Part shown: positions 26,406 through 34,981 of the stretch, one piece after another
Layout of the letters: each line of letters starts with the position of its first letter
Position numbering within the stretch: position 1 is the first letter of the stretch
Assembly: GCF_947498005.1 (NCBI RefSeq)
Contig: NZ_CANMIW010000001.1
Location: forward strand, 620,001-684,000
Direction of reading: 5' to 3'
Source: an uncultured Winogradskyella sp.
GTDB taxonomy: Bacteria; Bacteroidota; Bacteroidia; Flavobacteriales; Flavobacteriaceae
DNA: 64,000 nt
Position numbers and translations under genes: made by a program
Notes under the pieces: generated by a model
The model's input: the letters and a program-made list of their open reading frames with translations, nothing else
Told to the model about the DNA's origin: nothing
The model's database searches: none

Positions 26406-29168
26406 ATGGATAAATATTCCTTTCTCAACGCAGCACATACAGCATACTTTGCTGATTTATACGATCAATATTTAAAAAACCCAGATTCAGTAGAGCCAAG
26501 TTGGCGTGCCTTTTTTCAAGGTTATGATTTTGGAGCAGAAAACTATGGCCTTGATGGCGAAATTGTTGAAGGTGTTTCTGCGCAAATCCCAGAGCAGCTT
26601 CAAAAAGAATTTCAAATTTTAAAACTGATTGATGGTTATAGAAGTAGAGGTCATTTGTTTACAAAAACGAATCCCGTTAGAGCTCGACGTAAATATGCAC
26701 CTACGCTAGAAATAGAAAATTTTGGACTAAAGCAAAGCGATTTGCAGTCCGTGTTTTCAGCAGGTGAGGTTTTAGGTCTAGGTTCTAATGCTACATTGCA
26801 AACCATTATAGATCATTTAGAAAGCATTTATTGTGATTCTATTGGTATTGAATACATGTATATCAGACAGCCTGAAGAAATTGAATGGATTCAGAACAAG
26901 TTGAATGTAAATGATAATCATTCAAAATTTACGTCAGACGAAAAGAAATATATTCTTAAAAAATTAAACCAAGCGGTTTCTTTTGAATCATTTTTGCATA
27001 CAAAATATGTTGGTCAGAAACGTTTTTCTTTAGAAGGAAACGAATCTTTAATTCCTGCTGTAGATGCTATAATTGAAAAAGCAGCTGATGAGGGCGTAAA
27101 AGAGTTTGTAATGGGAATGGCTCATAGAGGTCGTTTAAGTACCTTAACGAACATTTTTGGTAAATCTGCAAAAGATATCTTTAGTGAATTTGACGGAAAA
27201 GATTACGAAGAAAAAGTATTTGATGGTGATGTAAAATATCACTTAGGTTGGACGAGTAATCGCGAAACTTATAATAATAAAAAGATTAATCTTAATATCG
27301 CGCCAAATCCATCTCACTTAGAGACTGTTGGAGCTGTTGTTCAAGGAATAACTAGAGCAAAACAAGATAAGGATGATATTACAGATGCGTCTCAAGTACT
27401 ACCTATTGTTGTGCATGGTGATGCCGCAATTGCAGGTCAAGGTTTAGTCTATGAAGTTGTGCAGATGGCAAAATTAGATGGTTACAAAACAAACGGAACC
27501 ATACATATTGTTGTTAATAATCAAATTGGTTTTACTACAAATTACTTAGATGCACGTTCTAGTACGTATTGTACAGATGTTGCTAAAGTTACATTATCTC
27601 CAGTTCTTCATGTAAATTCAGATGATGCAGAAGCGGTAGTGCATGCTGCACTTTTTGCACTTCATTTTAGAATGAAGTTTAAACGCGATGTTTTTATTGA
27701 CCTATTAGGTTATAGAAAATATGGACATAATGAAGGAGATGAACCTAAATTTACGCAGCCGTTGTTATATAAAGCGATTGCAAAGCATAAAAACCCAAGA
27801 GATATTTATGCGCAGCGGTTATTAGATGAAGGTGTGATTACTGATGGTTATGTAAAACATATTGAGAAACGCTACAAAGAATCATTAGAAGAAAAATTAG
27901 AAGATTCTAGAAAGGAAGATAAAACTGAGATTACTGCTTTTATGCAAGAGGAGTGGAAAGGTTTTTCTAGAGTTACAGAGAATAAAATGATGGAACAAGT
28001 AGATACAACAGTATCTAAAGAAGTTCTAAGAGATATAACAAAGGTAATTTCTAACTTACCAACAGATAAAAAGTTTATACGTAAAATACAGCGATTAATT
28101 GAATCGCGTCAAACTATGTTTGATGAAAATCGATTAGATTGGGCAATGGCAGAGCATTTGGCTTATGGATCATTGCTTGTAGAAGGTTATAATGTTAGAA
28201 TTTCTGGTCAGGATGTTGAGCGTGGAACGTTTTCACATCGACATGCCGTAGTAAAGGTAGAGGATAGCGAAGAAGAGATTGTTTTATTAAAGAATGTATC
28301 TGAAGACCAAGGTCAATTTAATATTTTTAATTCATTATTATCAGAATATGGTGTTGTAGGTTTTGATTATGGTTATGCCATGGCAAGCCCTAATACATTA
28401 ACGATTTGGGAAGCTCAATTTGGAGATTTCAGTAATGGAGCTCAAATTATGTTAGATCAATATATATCTGCAGGTGAAGATAAATGGAAAACTTCTAATG
28501 GATTGGTAATGTTATTACCACATGGTTATGAAGGTCAAGGCGCAGAACATTCTTCTGGTCGTATGGAGCGTTATTTACAAATGTGTGCAAAAGACAATAT
28601 GTTTATTGCAGATTGTACAACTCCAGCTAATATGTTTCACTTGTTACGTAAACAGATGAAAGCTAATTATAGAAAACCTTTAATTGTTTTTACACCTAAG
28701 AGTTTATTACGTCATCCAAAAGTAGTTTCTGCAGTAGATGAGTTTGCAACAGGAAGTTTTCAAATGTTAATTGATGATGCTTCAGCTAAAGCAGCAAAAG
28801 TGAAATCATTAGTTTTTGTTACAGGTAAATTCTATTATGATTTATTAGAAGAGCAAGAAAAATTAGAAAGAGATGATGTTGCTTTAGTAAGATTAGAGCA
28901 GTTGTTCCCGTTGCCGGTAAAAGAAATAAGAGAAATACTTACAAAATATAAAAATGCAGATGATGTAGTTTGGGCTCAGGAAGAACCAAGAAACATGGGA
29001 GCTTACAGTCATATATTAATGCATTTAGAAGAGGCAAAACAATTTAGGTCAGCGAGTAGAAGACCGTATGGTGCACCAGCAGCAGGTAGTTCTACACGAT
29101 CTAAAATAAGACATAAAGAAGTTATAGATTACGTTTTTGATAAAACCAAAAACAACCAGAGAAAATAA
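26406..29168 (+). CDS. sucA: 2-oxoglutarate dehydrogenase E1 component
   Basis: ThDP-dependent decarboxylase of the TCA cycle that passes the succinyl group to E2. The 920-residue length is typical. N-terminal E2-binding segment (FLNAAHTAYFADLYDQYLKN), substrate-binding part (MGMAHRGRLSTLTNIFGK), ThDP/metal motif (VHGDAAIAGQGLVYEVVQMAK ... VVNNQIGFTTN), and C-terminal transketolase domain (ERGTFSHRHAVV, GYEGQGAEHSSGRMERYLQ). Followed 40 nt later by the E2 gene; E3 is not in the window. Confidence 0.97.
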   Translation: MDKYSFLNAAHTAYFADLYDQYLKNPDSVEPSWRAFFQGYDFGAENYGLDGEIVEGVSAQIPEQLQKEFQILKLIDGYRSRGHLFTKTNPVRARRKYAPTLEIENFGLKQSDLQSVFSAGEVLGLGSNATLQTIIDHLESIYCDSIGIEYMYIRQPEEIEWIQNKLNVNDNHSKFTSDEKKYILKKLNQAVSFESFLHTKYVGQKRFSLEGNESLIPAVDAIIEKAADEGVKEFVMGMAHRGRLSTLTNIFGKSAKDIFSEFDGKDYEEKVFDGDVKYHLGWTSNRETYNNKKINLNIAPNPSHLETVGAVVQGITRAKQDKDDITDASQVLPIVVHGDAAIAGQGLVYEVVQMAKLDGYKTNGTIHIVVNNQIGFTTNYLDARSSTYCTDVAKVTLSPVLHVNSDDAEAVVHAALFALHFRMKFKRDVFIDLLGYRKYGHNEGDEPKFTQPLLYKAIAKHKNPRDIYAQRLLDEGVITDGYVKHIEKRYKESLEEKLEDSRKEDKTEITAFMQEEWKGFSRVTENKMMEQVDTTVSKEVLRDITKVISNLPTDKKFIRKIQRLIESRQTMFDENRLDWAMAEHLAYGSLLVEGYNVRISGQDVERGTFSHRHAVVKVEDSEEEIVLLKNVSEDQGQFNIFNSLLSEYGVVGFDYGYAMASPNTLTIWEAQFGDFSNGAQIMLDQYISAGEDKWKTSNGLVMLLPHGYEGQGAEHSSGRMERYLQMCAKDNMFIADCTTPANMFHLLRKQMKANYRKPLIVFTPKSLLRHPKVVSAVDEFATGSFQMLIDDASAKAAKVKSLVFVTGKFYYDLLEEQEKLERDDVALVRLEQLFPLPVKEIREILTKYKNADDVVWAQEEPRNMGAYSHILMHLEEAKQFRSASRRPYGAPAAGSSTRSKIRHKEVIDYVFDKTKNNQRK

Positions 29169-29208
29169 ATAAAACAACTCAAATTAGAGCTTAATAAAAC
29201 AACAAAGC

Positions 29209-30438
29209 ATGATTTTAGAAATGAAAGTGCCTTCACCAGGCGAATCGATTACTGAGGTAGAAATTGCAGAATGGTTAGTAGAAGATGGCGATTATGTAGA
29301 AAAAGACCAAGCAATTGCGGAAGTAGATAGTGATAAAGCAACTTTAGAGCTGCCAGCAGAAGAAAGTGGTATAATTACGCTTACTGATAAAGATGGCAAT
29401 AGATATGAGGAAGGTGATGCAGTTGTTGTAGGAGCTGTAGTATGTTTAATTGATACGAGTGCTGCAAAACCAGAAGGTGGAGAAGCACCAGTAAAAGAAA
29501 CTAAAAAAGAGGAAGCTCCTAAAAAAGAAGTATCTCAACCAGCCGCTGAATCTAAAACTTATGCTACAGGTACTGCGAGTCCTGCGGCAAAGAAAGTTTT
29601 AGCAGAGAAAGGAATTGACGCAAGTGCACTTTCTGGTACTGGTAAAGATGGCAGAATTACCAAAGATGATGCTGTTAAGGCTGTACCTTCTATGGGAACT
29701 CCAACAGGAGGAAATAGAGGAACTTCAAGAAGTAAAATGTCAATGCTAAGACGTAAAGTTGCAGAGCGTTTGGTAGAAGCTAAAAATACAACAGCGATGT
29801 TAACCACATTTAATGAGGTTAATATGACACCAATTTTTGAGTTACGTAAAATTTATAAAGAAGATTTTAAAGCAAAACATGGTGTAAGCCTTGGGTTTAT
29901 GAGTTTTTTCTCATTAGCCGTAGTTAGAGCTTTAAAAATGTATCCTGCTGTAAATTCTATGATAGATGGCAAGGAAATGTTATCTTATGATTTTGTTGAT
30001 ATCAGTATTGCAGTCTCTGGCCCAAAAGGATTAATGGTTCCTGTGATTAGAAATGCAGAAAATCTATCTTTTAGAGGTGTTGAGTCTGAAGTAAAGCGTT
30101 TAGCATTAAGAGCAAGAGATGGTCAAATAACTGTAGATGAAATGACAGGTGGAACATTCACTATTACAAATGGTGGTGTTTTTGGAAGTATGTTATCTAC
30201 ACCTATTATTAATCCTCCTCAAAGTGGAATTTTAGGAATGCATAACATTATTCAGAGACCAATTGCGGTAGATGGTAAAGTAGAAATTCATCCTATGATG
30301 TACGTTGCACTTTCTTATGACCATAGAATAATAGATGGAAAAGAATCGGTAGGATTCTTGGTAGCTGTAAAAGAAGCATTAGAAAATCCTGAGGAATTAC
30401 TAATGGATAACGATGTTAAGAAAGCTTTAGAAATGTAA
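29209..30438 (+). CDS. sucB: dihydrolipoyllysine succinyltransferase, 2-oxoglutarate dehydrogenase E2
   Basis: Transfers the succinyl group from E1 to CoA. Domains in order: one lipoyl domain (residues 1-80, lipoyl Lys in [17 protein letters not shown]), an Ala/Glu/Lys-rich linker, the E1/E3-binding domain (about 120-158, [13 protein letters not shown] ... GRITKDDAV), and the catalytic core with the C-terminal active-site His ([18 protein letters not shown]). Length 409 fits the single-lipoyl SucB type. Same transcript as sucA, ending at a strong terminator. Confidence 0.97.
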   Translation: MILEMKVPSPGESITEVEIAEWLVEDGDYVEKDQAIAEVDSDKATLELPAEESGIITLTDKDGNRYEEGDAVVVGAVVCLIDTSAAKPEGGEAPVKETKKEEAPKKEVSQPAAESKTYATGTASPAAKKVLAEKGIDASALSGTGKDGRITKDDAVKAVPSMGTPTGGNRGTSRSKMSMLRRKVAERLVEAKNTTAMLTTFNEVNMTPIFELRKIYKEDFKAKHGVSLGFMSFFSLAVVRALKMYPAVNSMIDGKEMLSYDFVDISIAVSGPKGLMVPVIRNAENLSFRGVESEVKRLALRARDGQITVDEMTGGTFTITNGGVFGSMLSTPIINPPQSGILGMHNIIQRPIAVDGKVEIHPMMYVALSYDHRIIDGKESVGFLVAVKEALENPEELLMDNDVKKALEM

Positions 30439-30456
30439 ATTTTTAAAAGAATAAAT

Positions 30457-30494
30457 ATAAAAAGCGCAATTCTTATCGAATTGCGCTTTTTTTT
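30457..30494. terminator. bidirectional terminator after sucB
   Basis: Perfect 14-bp stem (30459-30472 with 30478-30491), 5-nt loop, T-run on the plus strand and a shorter T-run on the minus strand. The minus-strand side can end the transcript of the 37-residue peptide gene. Confidence 0.85.
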
Positions 30495-30515
30495 GTTCTT
30501 AACTAACAACAGAAC

Positions 30516-30537
30516 AACTAACTAACTAACTAACTAA
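30516..30537. repeat. short tetranucleotide repeat (ACTA)n
   Basis: About five tandem copies of a 4-nt unit next to related degenerate copies. It lies just after the stop of the 37-residue peptide on the minus strand and places TAG stops in all three frames there. Confidence 0.7.
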
Positions 30538-30539
30538 AA

Positions 30540-30653
30540 TTAACTAAAGAAATTTACAGCAACATTTGCTGATATGACGATAATAGAACTAATTATTAAT
30601 AATGCAATAAATAATCTATCTCGTTTCGATGTTTCATTTTTTGTTACTTCCAT
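30540..30653 (-). CDS. 37-residue single-pass membrane peptide
   Basis: A small open frame starting at ATG 30653 behind an A-rich leader. The first 13 residues are polar and charged (MEVTKNETSKRDR); residues 14-36 are one hydrophobic helix (LFIALLIISSIIVISANVAV...), then the stop. It is bracketed by a bidirectional terminator downstream and one copy of the 33-bp palindromic repeat about 110 nt upstream, so it can be transcribed as a unit of about 300 nt. No family recognised; toxin-like or regulatory membrane peptides have this layout, but that is only a resemblance. Confidence 0.5.
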   Translation of the reverse strand: MEVTKNETSKRDRLFIALLIISSIIVISANVAVNFFS

Positions 30654-30764
30654 AATATCATTTTTTTTGATTAGAAAAGCTCTGAATTTTTTGCTAAACT
30701 CAAGCCTTAAAATATTGTATTTAGGGTGTTAATTAATAGCTGATGTAAAGTTGCAAATAATTGT

Positions 30765-30797
30765 AATACAATGCTATACGTAGAACTACGTATATTT
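30765..30797. repeat. 33-bp direct repeat, copy 1, with 20-bp palindrome
   Basis: Identical over 33 nt to 30950-30982. The core 30775-30794 is TATACGTAGAACTACGTATA, two 9-nt arms around AA. On the minus strand the arm is followed by TAGCATTG (30776-30769), one mismatch from TANNTTTG. Read leftward it precedes the 37-residue peptide gene. Confidence 0.85.
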
Positions 30798-30810
30798 TAA
30801 ATTTTTTAAA

Positions 30811-30842
30811 TGAAAAAGCCTCGAACAGTCGTTCGAGGCTTT
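30811..30842 (-). terminator. terminator bounding the repeat-2 transcript
   Basis: Perfect 12-bp stem (30815-30826 with 30831-30842), 4-nt loop, followed by five Ts on the minus strand. It lies between the two direct repeats and can end either the response-regulator message or a short RNA started at repeat copy 2. Confidence 0.8.
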
Positions 30843-30947
30843 AATAATCCCCTAAGAACTAACTAATAGCTCGTTATTAACCCTTAATTAATAACAATGA
30901 TTTTAATTGTTGCCAATCGTATCACTGTGGTAAAGGTCATAAATTTA
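30811..30947 (-). ncRNA. possible small RNA between palindromic repeat and terminator
   Basis: If the TAGCATTG box in repeat copy 2 (30961-30954) is a promoter, an RNA of roughly 135 nt would start near 30947 and stop at the hairpin at 30815-30842. The interval has no real gene; it contains only an 18-codon frame (30940 to 30884). Between 30654 and 30980 nothing else was found apart from the repeats. Existence of the RNA is inferred from layout. Confidence 0.3.
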
Positions 30948-30949
30948 AC

Positions 30950-30982
30950 AATACAATGCTATACGTAGAACTACGTATATTT
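30950..30982. repeat. 33-bp direct repeat, copy 2, with 20-bp palindrome
   Basis: Identical to 30765-30797, 185 nt away. The palindrome occupies 30960-30979 and the repeat overlaps the last two bases of the response-regulator stop codon. Confidence 0.85.
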
Positions 30983-31604
30983 AAAGAAATTTAGAATTTT
31001 CTTTAGCAAATAAATATAAACTTGCTGATTTTGAGTCTAATGAGAGTTTTGTTCTAATGTGACTTTTATGTTTTTCTACTGTTCTAGAAGAAATAAAGAG
31101 CTCTTTTGCTATTTCTGTAGCCGTTTTGTTCTCGCCAACAAGTCTAAGAATTTTTATTTCAGCGCCAGTTAATGATTTTATTTTTTCAGGAACCTCATTA
31201 AACTCAATGTACGATAATAGTTCTGGACTAAAATAGGGTTTGTCCTCAATAACTGATGAAATACAATTTTCAATTTCATCTAATGCAAATTCCTTTAAGA
31301 CGTAGCCATATATTTTTAAAGCTTTTGCTTCGTTATATATTTTTTCATCCTTTTCAAAGGTCATTAAAATGATTTTGGTTTTAAGATTTTCATCTTTGCA
31401 TTTTTTCGCAATTTGTAAACCCGTTAAGAAGGGCATTTTAATATCTAAAATTGCGATATCAGGTAGATGAGCTCTTATTAAGGTTAAAGCTTCTTTTCCG
31501 TTTTTTGCACTAGCCAAAAGGTTAAAATTTTTTTCGATTAAAAAATCTTTTAGACCTTTGAGTACAAGCGGATGGTCATCTGCTATAATTATGTGAGGGT
31601 TCAT
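30981..31604 (-). CDS. NarL/FixJ-type response regulator, orphan
   Basis: A 207-residue transcription factor. Receiver domain (residues 1-120): acidic pair Asp9-Asp10, phospho-acceptor Asp54 (AILDIKMPF), and switch residues Thr/Lys (IILMTFEKDE, VLKEFALDE). C-terminal LuxR-type helix-turn-helix (about 143-195: LTGAEIKILRLVGENKTATEIAK, SRTVEKHKSHIRTKL). No histidine kinase is adjacent, so the partner is elsewhere. Two copies of a palindromic repeat follow directly and are plausible targets. Confidence 0.9.
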   Translation of the reverse strand: MNPHIIIADDHPLVLKGLKDFLIEKNFNLLASAKNGKEALTLIRAHLPDIAILDIKMPFLTGLQIAKKCKDENLKTKIILMTFEKDEKIYNEAKALKIYGYVLKEFALDEIENCISSVIEDKPYFSPELLSYIEFNEVPEKIKSLTGAEIKILRLVGENKTATEIAKELFISSRTVEKHKSHIRTKLSLDSKSASLYLFAKENSKFL

Positions 31605-31657
31605 GCTGCTATTAATTCTAATTAAAGGTACTAAGAAAAAAGAATATGCGGCATTTA

Positions 31658-32098
31658 TTACAATTTTAAATACAGGTATTTTTTCTCATAATCAATAATC
31701 GCATTACCTTTTTTTAGAATATCTGCTCCTATAATACCGTCAACAGGTTCTGCATTATGATTAATTAAACCGTTATTTACATGAGATAAATTAAATAGGA
31801 TTAATGCTACTCTGTTCTTTTTCCATTTACCAACTTTTATAGAATTTGATGTAGAAATTTGCGTTAGCATATCCGAGGCGCCTGCACCAACAGCTTTAAT
31901 CTCCGAATCTTTAACTTTTAAGTTAAATCGCTCAATGGCTTCAAATCCAACACAACTATTTGAAGCTCCAGTATCCAAAATAAATTGACCTTTTACACCA
32001 TTAATAGTTGCTTTAATCTCGAAATGGTTTGTTTTGGTAAATTTTAATTTAATTTTAGAATAACCTTTTAATTTCAGGAAGTCCTTTAGTGAATCCAT
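31658..32098 (-). CDS. retropepsin-like aspartic protease
   Basis: A 146-residue single-domain protease. The active-site motif is FILDTGASNSCVG with catalytic Asp42, and the second conserved part is DGIIGADILKKGNAIIDY. One catalytic Asp per chain means it should act as a dimer. No signal peptide or membrane segment is seen, so it is probably cytosolic. It is on the same strand as the response regulator, 53 nt upstream, and may share its transcript. The substrate is unknown. Confidence 0.8.
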   Translation of the reverse strand: MDSLKDFLKLKGYSKIKLKFTKTNHFEIKATINGVKGQFILDTGASNSCVGFEAIERFNLKVKDSEIKAVGAGASDMLTQISTSNSIKVGKWKKNRVALILFNLSHVNNGLINHNAEPVDGIIGADILKKGNAIIDYEKKYLYLKL

Positions 32099-32158
32099 TT
32101 TTCAATTTTTGTAAATATAATATCTATTTTGAAGAATGTAAGTTTAATTTGGTATACC

Positions 32159-32166
32159 TATTTTTG
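32159..32166 (+). promoter_or_regulatory. -7 promoter box of tatD
   Basis: TATTTTTG (exact TANNTTTG) ends 4 nt before ATG 32171. This supports the downstream start and suggests a leaderless message. No -33 TTG at usual spacing. Confidence 0.45.
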
Positions 32167-32170
32167 CAAA

Positions 32171-32938
32171 ATGATAATTACAGATACACATACACATTTA
32201 TATAGCGATGCCTTTGACGACGACAGATCAGAAATGATTCAGCGAGCAATAGATTTGGGTATAACACGGTTTTTTATACCTGCAATAGACTCTAGTTATA
32301 CAAAATCTATGCTTCAATTAGAAAAGGATTTTTCTGAAAATGTATTTTTAATGATGGGTTTGCATCCTACGTCAGTAAAAGAAAATTATAAGTCTGAGTT
32401 ATTACATGTTGAACAACAGTTATTAAATAGAAAATTTTATGCTATTGGCGAAATTGGTATTGATTTATATTGGGATAAATCTACTTTAGATATTCAAATT
32501 GATGCTTTTAGATATCAAATACAATTGGCAAAGCAATATAAGTTACCTATAGTAATTCATTGTAGAGAAGCATTCGATGAGATTTTTGAGGTCTTAGAGC
32601 AAGAAAAATCAGATGATTTATTTGGAATATTTCATTGTTTTACGGGTAATTTAGAACAGGCTCATAAAGCATTATCATATAATATGAAATTAGGAATTGG
32701 TGGCGTAGTAACTTTTAAGAATGGTAAGATTGATCAATTTATTAATCAAATAGATTTAAAACATATCGTTTTAGAAACAGACGCTCCATATTTAGCACCC
32801 AAACCGTTTAGAGGAAAACGTAATGAGAGTTCATATGTATATAAGGTTTTAGAAAAATTATCAGAACTTTATGGAATGAGCGGAGCAGAGATTGCAAGAA
32901 TAACAACTGAAAATTCAAAAGCAATATTCGGAGTATAA
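32171..32938 (+). CDS. tatD: TatD-family metal-dependent deoxyribonuclease
   Basis: A cytosolic hydrolase with a TIM-barrel fold. I choose ATG 32171 (255 residues, MIITDTHTHLY); the open frame also reaches a TTG at 32129, but that would put the promoter box inside the gene. Metal ligands are visible: DTHTHLYSDAF, GLHPTSVKE, IGEIGIDLYWD, PIVIHCREAFDE, GIFHCFTGN and LETDAPYLAP. The length is usual. The asparaginase gene starts right after its stop codon, so the two are co-transcribed. Confidence 0.95.
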   Translation: MIITDTHTHLYSDAFDDDRSEMIQRAIDLGITRFFIPAIDSSYTKSMLQLEKDFSENVFLMMGLHPTSVKENYKSELLHVEQQLLNRKFYAIGEIGIDLYWDKSTLDIQIDAFRYQIQLAKQYKLPIVIHCREAFDEIFEVLEQEKSDDLFGIFHCFTGNLEQAHKALSYNMKLGIGGVVTFKNGKIDQFINQIDLKHIVLETDAPYLAPKPFRGKRNESSYVYKVLEKLSELYGMSGAEIARITTENSKAIFGV

Positions 32939-33967
32939 ATGAACACACAACCAAACATATTACTGATTTATACAGGAGGTACCATAGGCATGGTTAAAGA
33001 TGCAACTTCTGGCGCTTTGAAAGCATTTGATTTTACAAGTTTATTAGTTAAAATACCTGAACTGAGATTGTTAGATTGTTCAATAGAAACGATATCTTTT
33101 GATGAGCCAATTGATTCATCTAATATGAATCCAAAATACTGGGCAGATATAGCTACAATTATAGCAGATAACTACATGAAATTTGATGGTTTTGTCGTTT
33201 TGCATGGTAGTGATACTATGAGTTATACAGCTTCTGCGCTTAGCTTTATGCTTGAGAATCTTTCAAAACCTGTAATACTAACAGGATCGCAATTACCAAT
33301 TGGTGATCTAAGAACAGATGCTAAAGAAAATCTAATAACATCCATTCAAATGGCTTCATTGCAAAAAGATGGAGAACCTGTAATTAGAGAAGTTGGTTTG
33401 TATTTTGAATACAAATTGTACCGAGGTAATAGAACAACAAAGCTTAGTGCAGAACATTTTGAAGCCTTTGAGTCTTTAAATTATCCTTTTCTAGCAGAAT
33501 CTGGAGTGCATTTAAAAGTAAATACTGATGCATTATGGAAGCCAAAAGCAAATGCAGAACTCATACTAAGAACCACAATGGATTCTGATATAGGTGTGTT
33601 AAAATTATTTCCAGGAATATCAAGACCAATTTGCGAAGCTATACTTAGAAGTAAATTAATAAAAGGGCTTATTATTGAAACTTACGGTTCTGGGAATGCA
33701 ACAACAGAATCTTGGTTTTTAGATTTATTAAAAACGGCTATAGATAAAGGGTTGTATGTTGTCAACGTTACGCAATGTGTAAGAGGAAGTGTGAATATGG
33801 GACAATATGAAACAAGTTCACAAATGAAATCTATAGGTGTAATCTCTGGAAATGACATGACTACGGAAGCCGCAATTGCTAAAATGATGTATCTTTTAGG
33901 AGTAAAAATATCAGGCAAAGATTTTCAATTTTATTTTGAAAGATCCCTTAGAGGAGAAATCTCCTAA
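32939..33967 (+). CDS. ansA: type I (cytosolic) L-asparaginase
   Basis: Hydrolyses asparagine to aspartate and ammonia. The nucleophile Thr lies in YTGGTIGMVKD (about residues 11-20), and the second triad in LHGSDTMSYTASAL (about 81-94); TGSQLPIGDLRTDAKENL is also typical. No signal peptide, so the cytosolic type; 342 residues is usual. Directly follows tatD. Confidence 0.93.
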   Translation: MNTQPNILLIYTGGTIGMVKDATSGALKAFDFTSLLVKIPELRLLDCSIETISFDEPIDSSNMNPKYWADIATIIADNYMKFDGFVVLHGSDTMSYTASALSFMLENLSKPVILTGSQLPIGDLRTDAKENLITSIQMASLQKDGEPVIREVGLYFEYKLYRGNRTTKLSAEHFEAFESLNYPFLAESGVHLKVNTDALWKPKANAELILRTTMDSDIGVLKLFPGISRPICEAILRSKLIKGLIIETYGSGNATTESWFLDLLKTAIDKGLYVVNVTQCVRGSVNMGQYETSSQMKSIGVISGNDMTTEAAIAKMMYLLGVKISGKDFQFYFERSLRGEIS

Positions 33968-34041
33968 AAATAACGGATTTAATTTTAGGGTTTGAAGTTT
34001 TTTTCGTTATTTGGCGGTATGTAATTTAAAATTAAATTTAC

Positions 34042-34129
34042 AGAGAGGTGGCCGAGTGGTCGAAGGCGCACGCCTGGAAAGTGTGTATACTCCAAAAGGG
34101 TATCGAGGGTTCGAATCCCTTCCTCTCTG
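34042..34129 (+). tRNA. tRNA-Ser (anticodon GGA)
   Basis: An 88-nt class II tRNA. Acceptor stem AGAGAGG (34042-34048) pairs with CCTCTCT (34122-34128), discriminator G at 34129. The D-arm is GCCGAGTGGTCGAAGGC, the anticodon stem CACGC/GTGTG holds the loop CTGGAAA with GGA at 34076-34078, a long variable arm follows, and the T-arm is GAGGGTTCGAATCCC. CCA is not encoded. Confidence 0.97.
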
Positions 34130-34204
34130 CTGATATTTTATGTAATAATTACATATTTTTTTTTATCTTTAACACTTTAACTAATAAAATTAAGATTCAG
34201 AACA

Positions 34205-34972
34205 ATGAAAAGATTATTTTCTATCCTTGCCATTACATGTTTAATGGCCATCGGAACTGTTAATGCCAATGCAACAACAGCATTTGCAAGTGCAACAGCA
34301 ACTGTAACAAGTGTAACTCAAGCAGAACCAGCTTCTGAAGATTTGACGTTTCACCAAGAATTAAAAAAGCGTTTTATAGAAGGTGGTCCAGGCTTTATGG
34401 GTATTGTACTACTATGTTTAATTCTTGGATTAGCGATTGCTATTGAGAGAATTATCTTTTTAAACCTTTCAACAACAAATACAAAAAAATTAACTCAAAA
34501 TGTAGAAGATGCACTTAACTCTGGTGGTATCGAAGCTGCAAAGGAAGTTTGTAGAAATACAAAAGGACCTGTTGCTTCTATATTCTATCAAGGTTTAGAT
34601 AGAGCAGATGAAGACATTGATGCTGCTGAAAAAGCTGTTGTAGCTTATGGTGGTGTTCAAATGGGCCAATTAGAGAAGAATGTATCTTGGATTTCATTAT
34701 TTATCGCCTTAGCACCAATGCTTGGTTTCATGGGTACGGTAATTGGTATGATTCAAGCCTTTGATAAAATTGAGGCAGCTGGTGATATGCAACCTTCTTT
34801 GGTAGCAGGTGGTATTAAAGTAGCACTTTTAACAACTGTATTTGGTCTTATTGTGGCTATTATACTTCAAATCTTTTATAATTACATCATTGCTAAAATA
34901 GATAGCATTGTAAATGATATGGAAGACGCATCTATCACATTGATGGATTTATTAGTAAGACACAAAAAATAA
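34205..34972 (+). CDS. exbB: ExbB/TolQ-type proton channel subunit
   Basis: Inner-membrane stator that uses the proton gradient to drive TonB. 255 residues: an N-terminal export-like segment (residues 1-25), a short periplasmic part, then membrane helices near 60-80 (GFMGIVLLCLILGLAIAIERI) and 160-225, with the family motif APMLGFMGTVIGMIQAFD and ALLTTVFGLIVAI. First of four genes with small gaps (exbB, small membrane protein, two exbD). It likely energises the receptors at 3361 and 63517. Confidence 0.93.
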   Translation: MKRLFSILAITCLMAIGTVNANATTAFASATATVTSVTQAEPASEDLTFHQELKKRFIEGGPGFMGIVLLCLILGLAIAIERIIFLNLSTTNTKKLTQNVEDALNSGGIEAAKEVCRNTKGPVASIFYQGLDRADEDIDAAEKAVVAYGGVQMGQLEKNVSWISLFIALAPMLGFMGTVIGMIQAFDKIEAAGDMQPSLVAGGIKVALLTTVFGLIVAIILQIFYNYIIAKIDSIVNDMEDASITLMDLLVRHKK

Positions 34973-34981
34973 AAATTAATT

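Noticed and set aside
30516..30537. Tandem ACTA units as a CRISPR or phase-variable tract
   Set aside because: Units are only 4 nt, with no spacers, and lie outside a coding frame.
32129..32170. Upstream TTG start for tatD
   Set aside because: It would place the -7 promoter box inside the gene; the family begins at MIITDTHTH.
34048..34263. 71-residue frame running from the tRNA gene into exbB (MAEWSKAHAWKVC...)
   Set aside because: The first part is the tRNA-Ser sequence read as protein, a common artefact.
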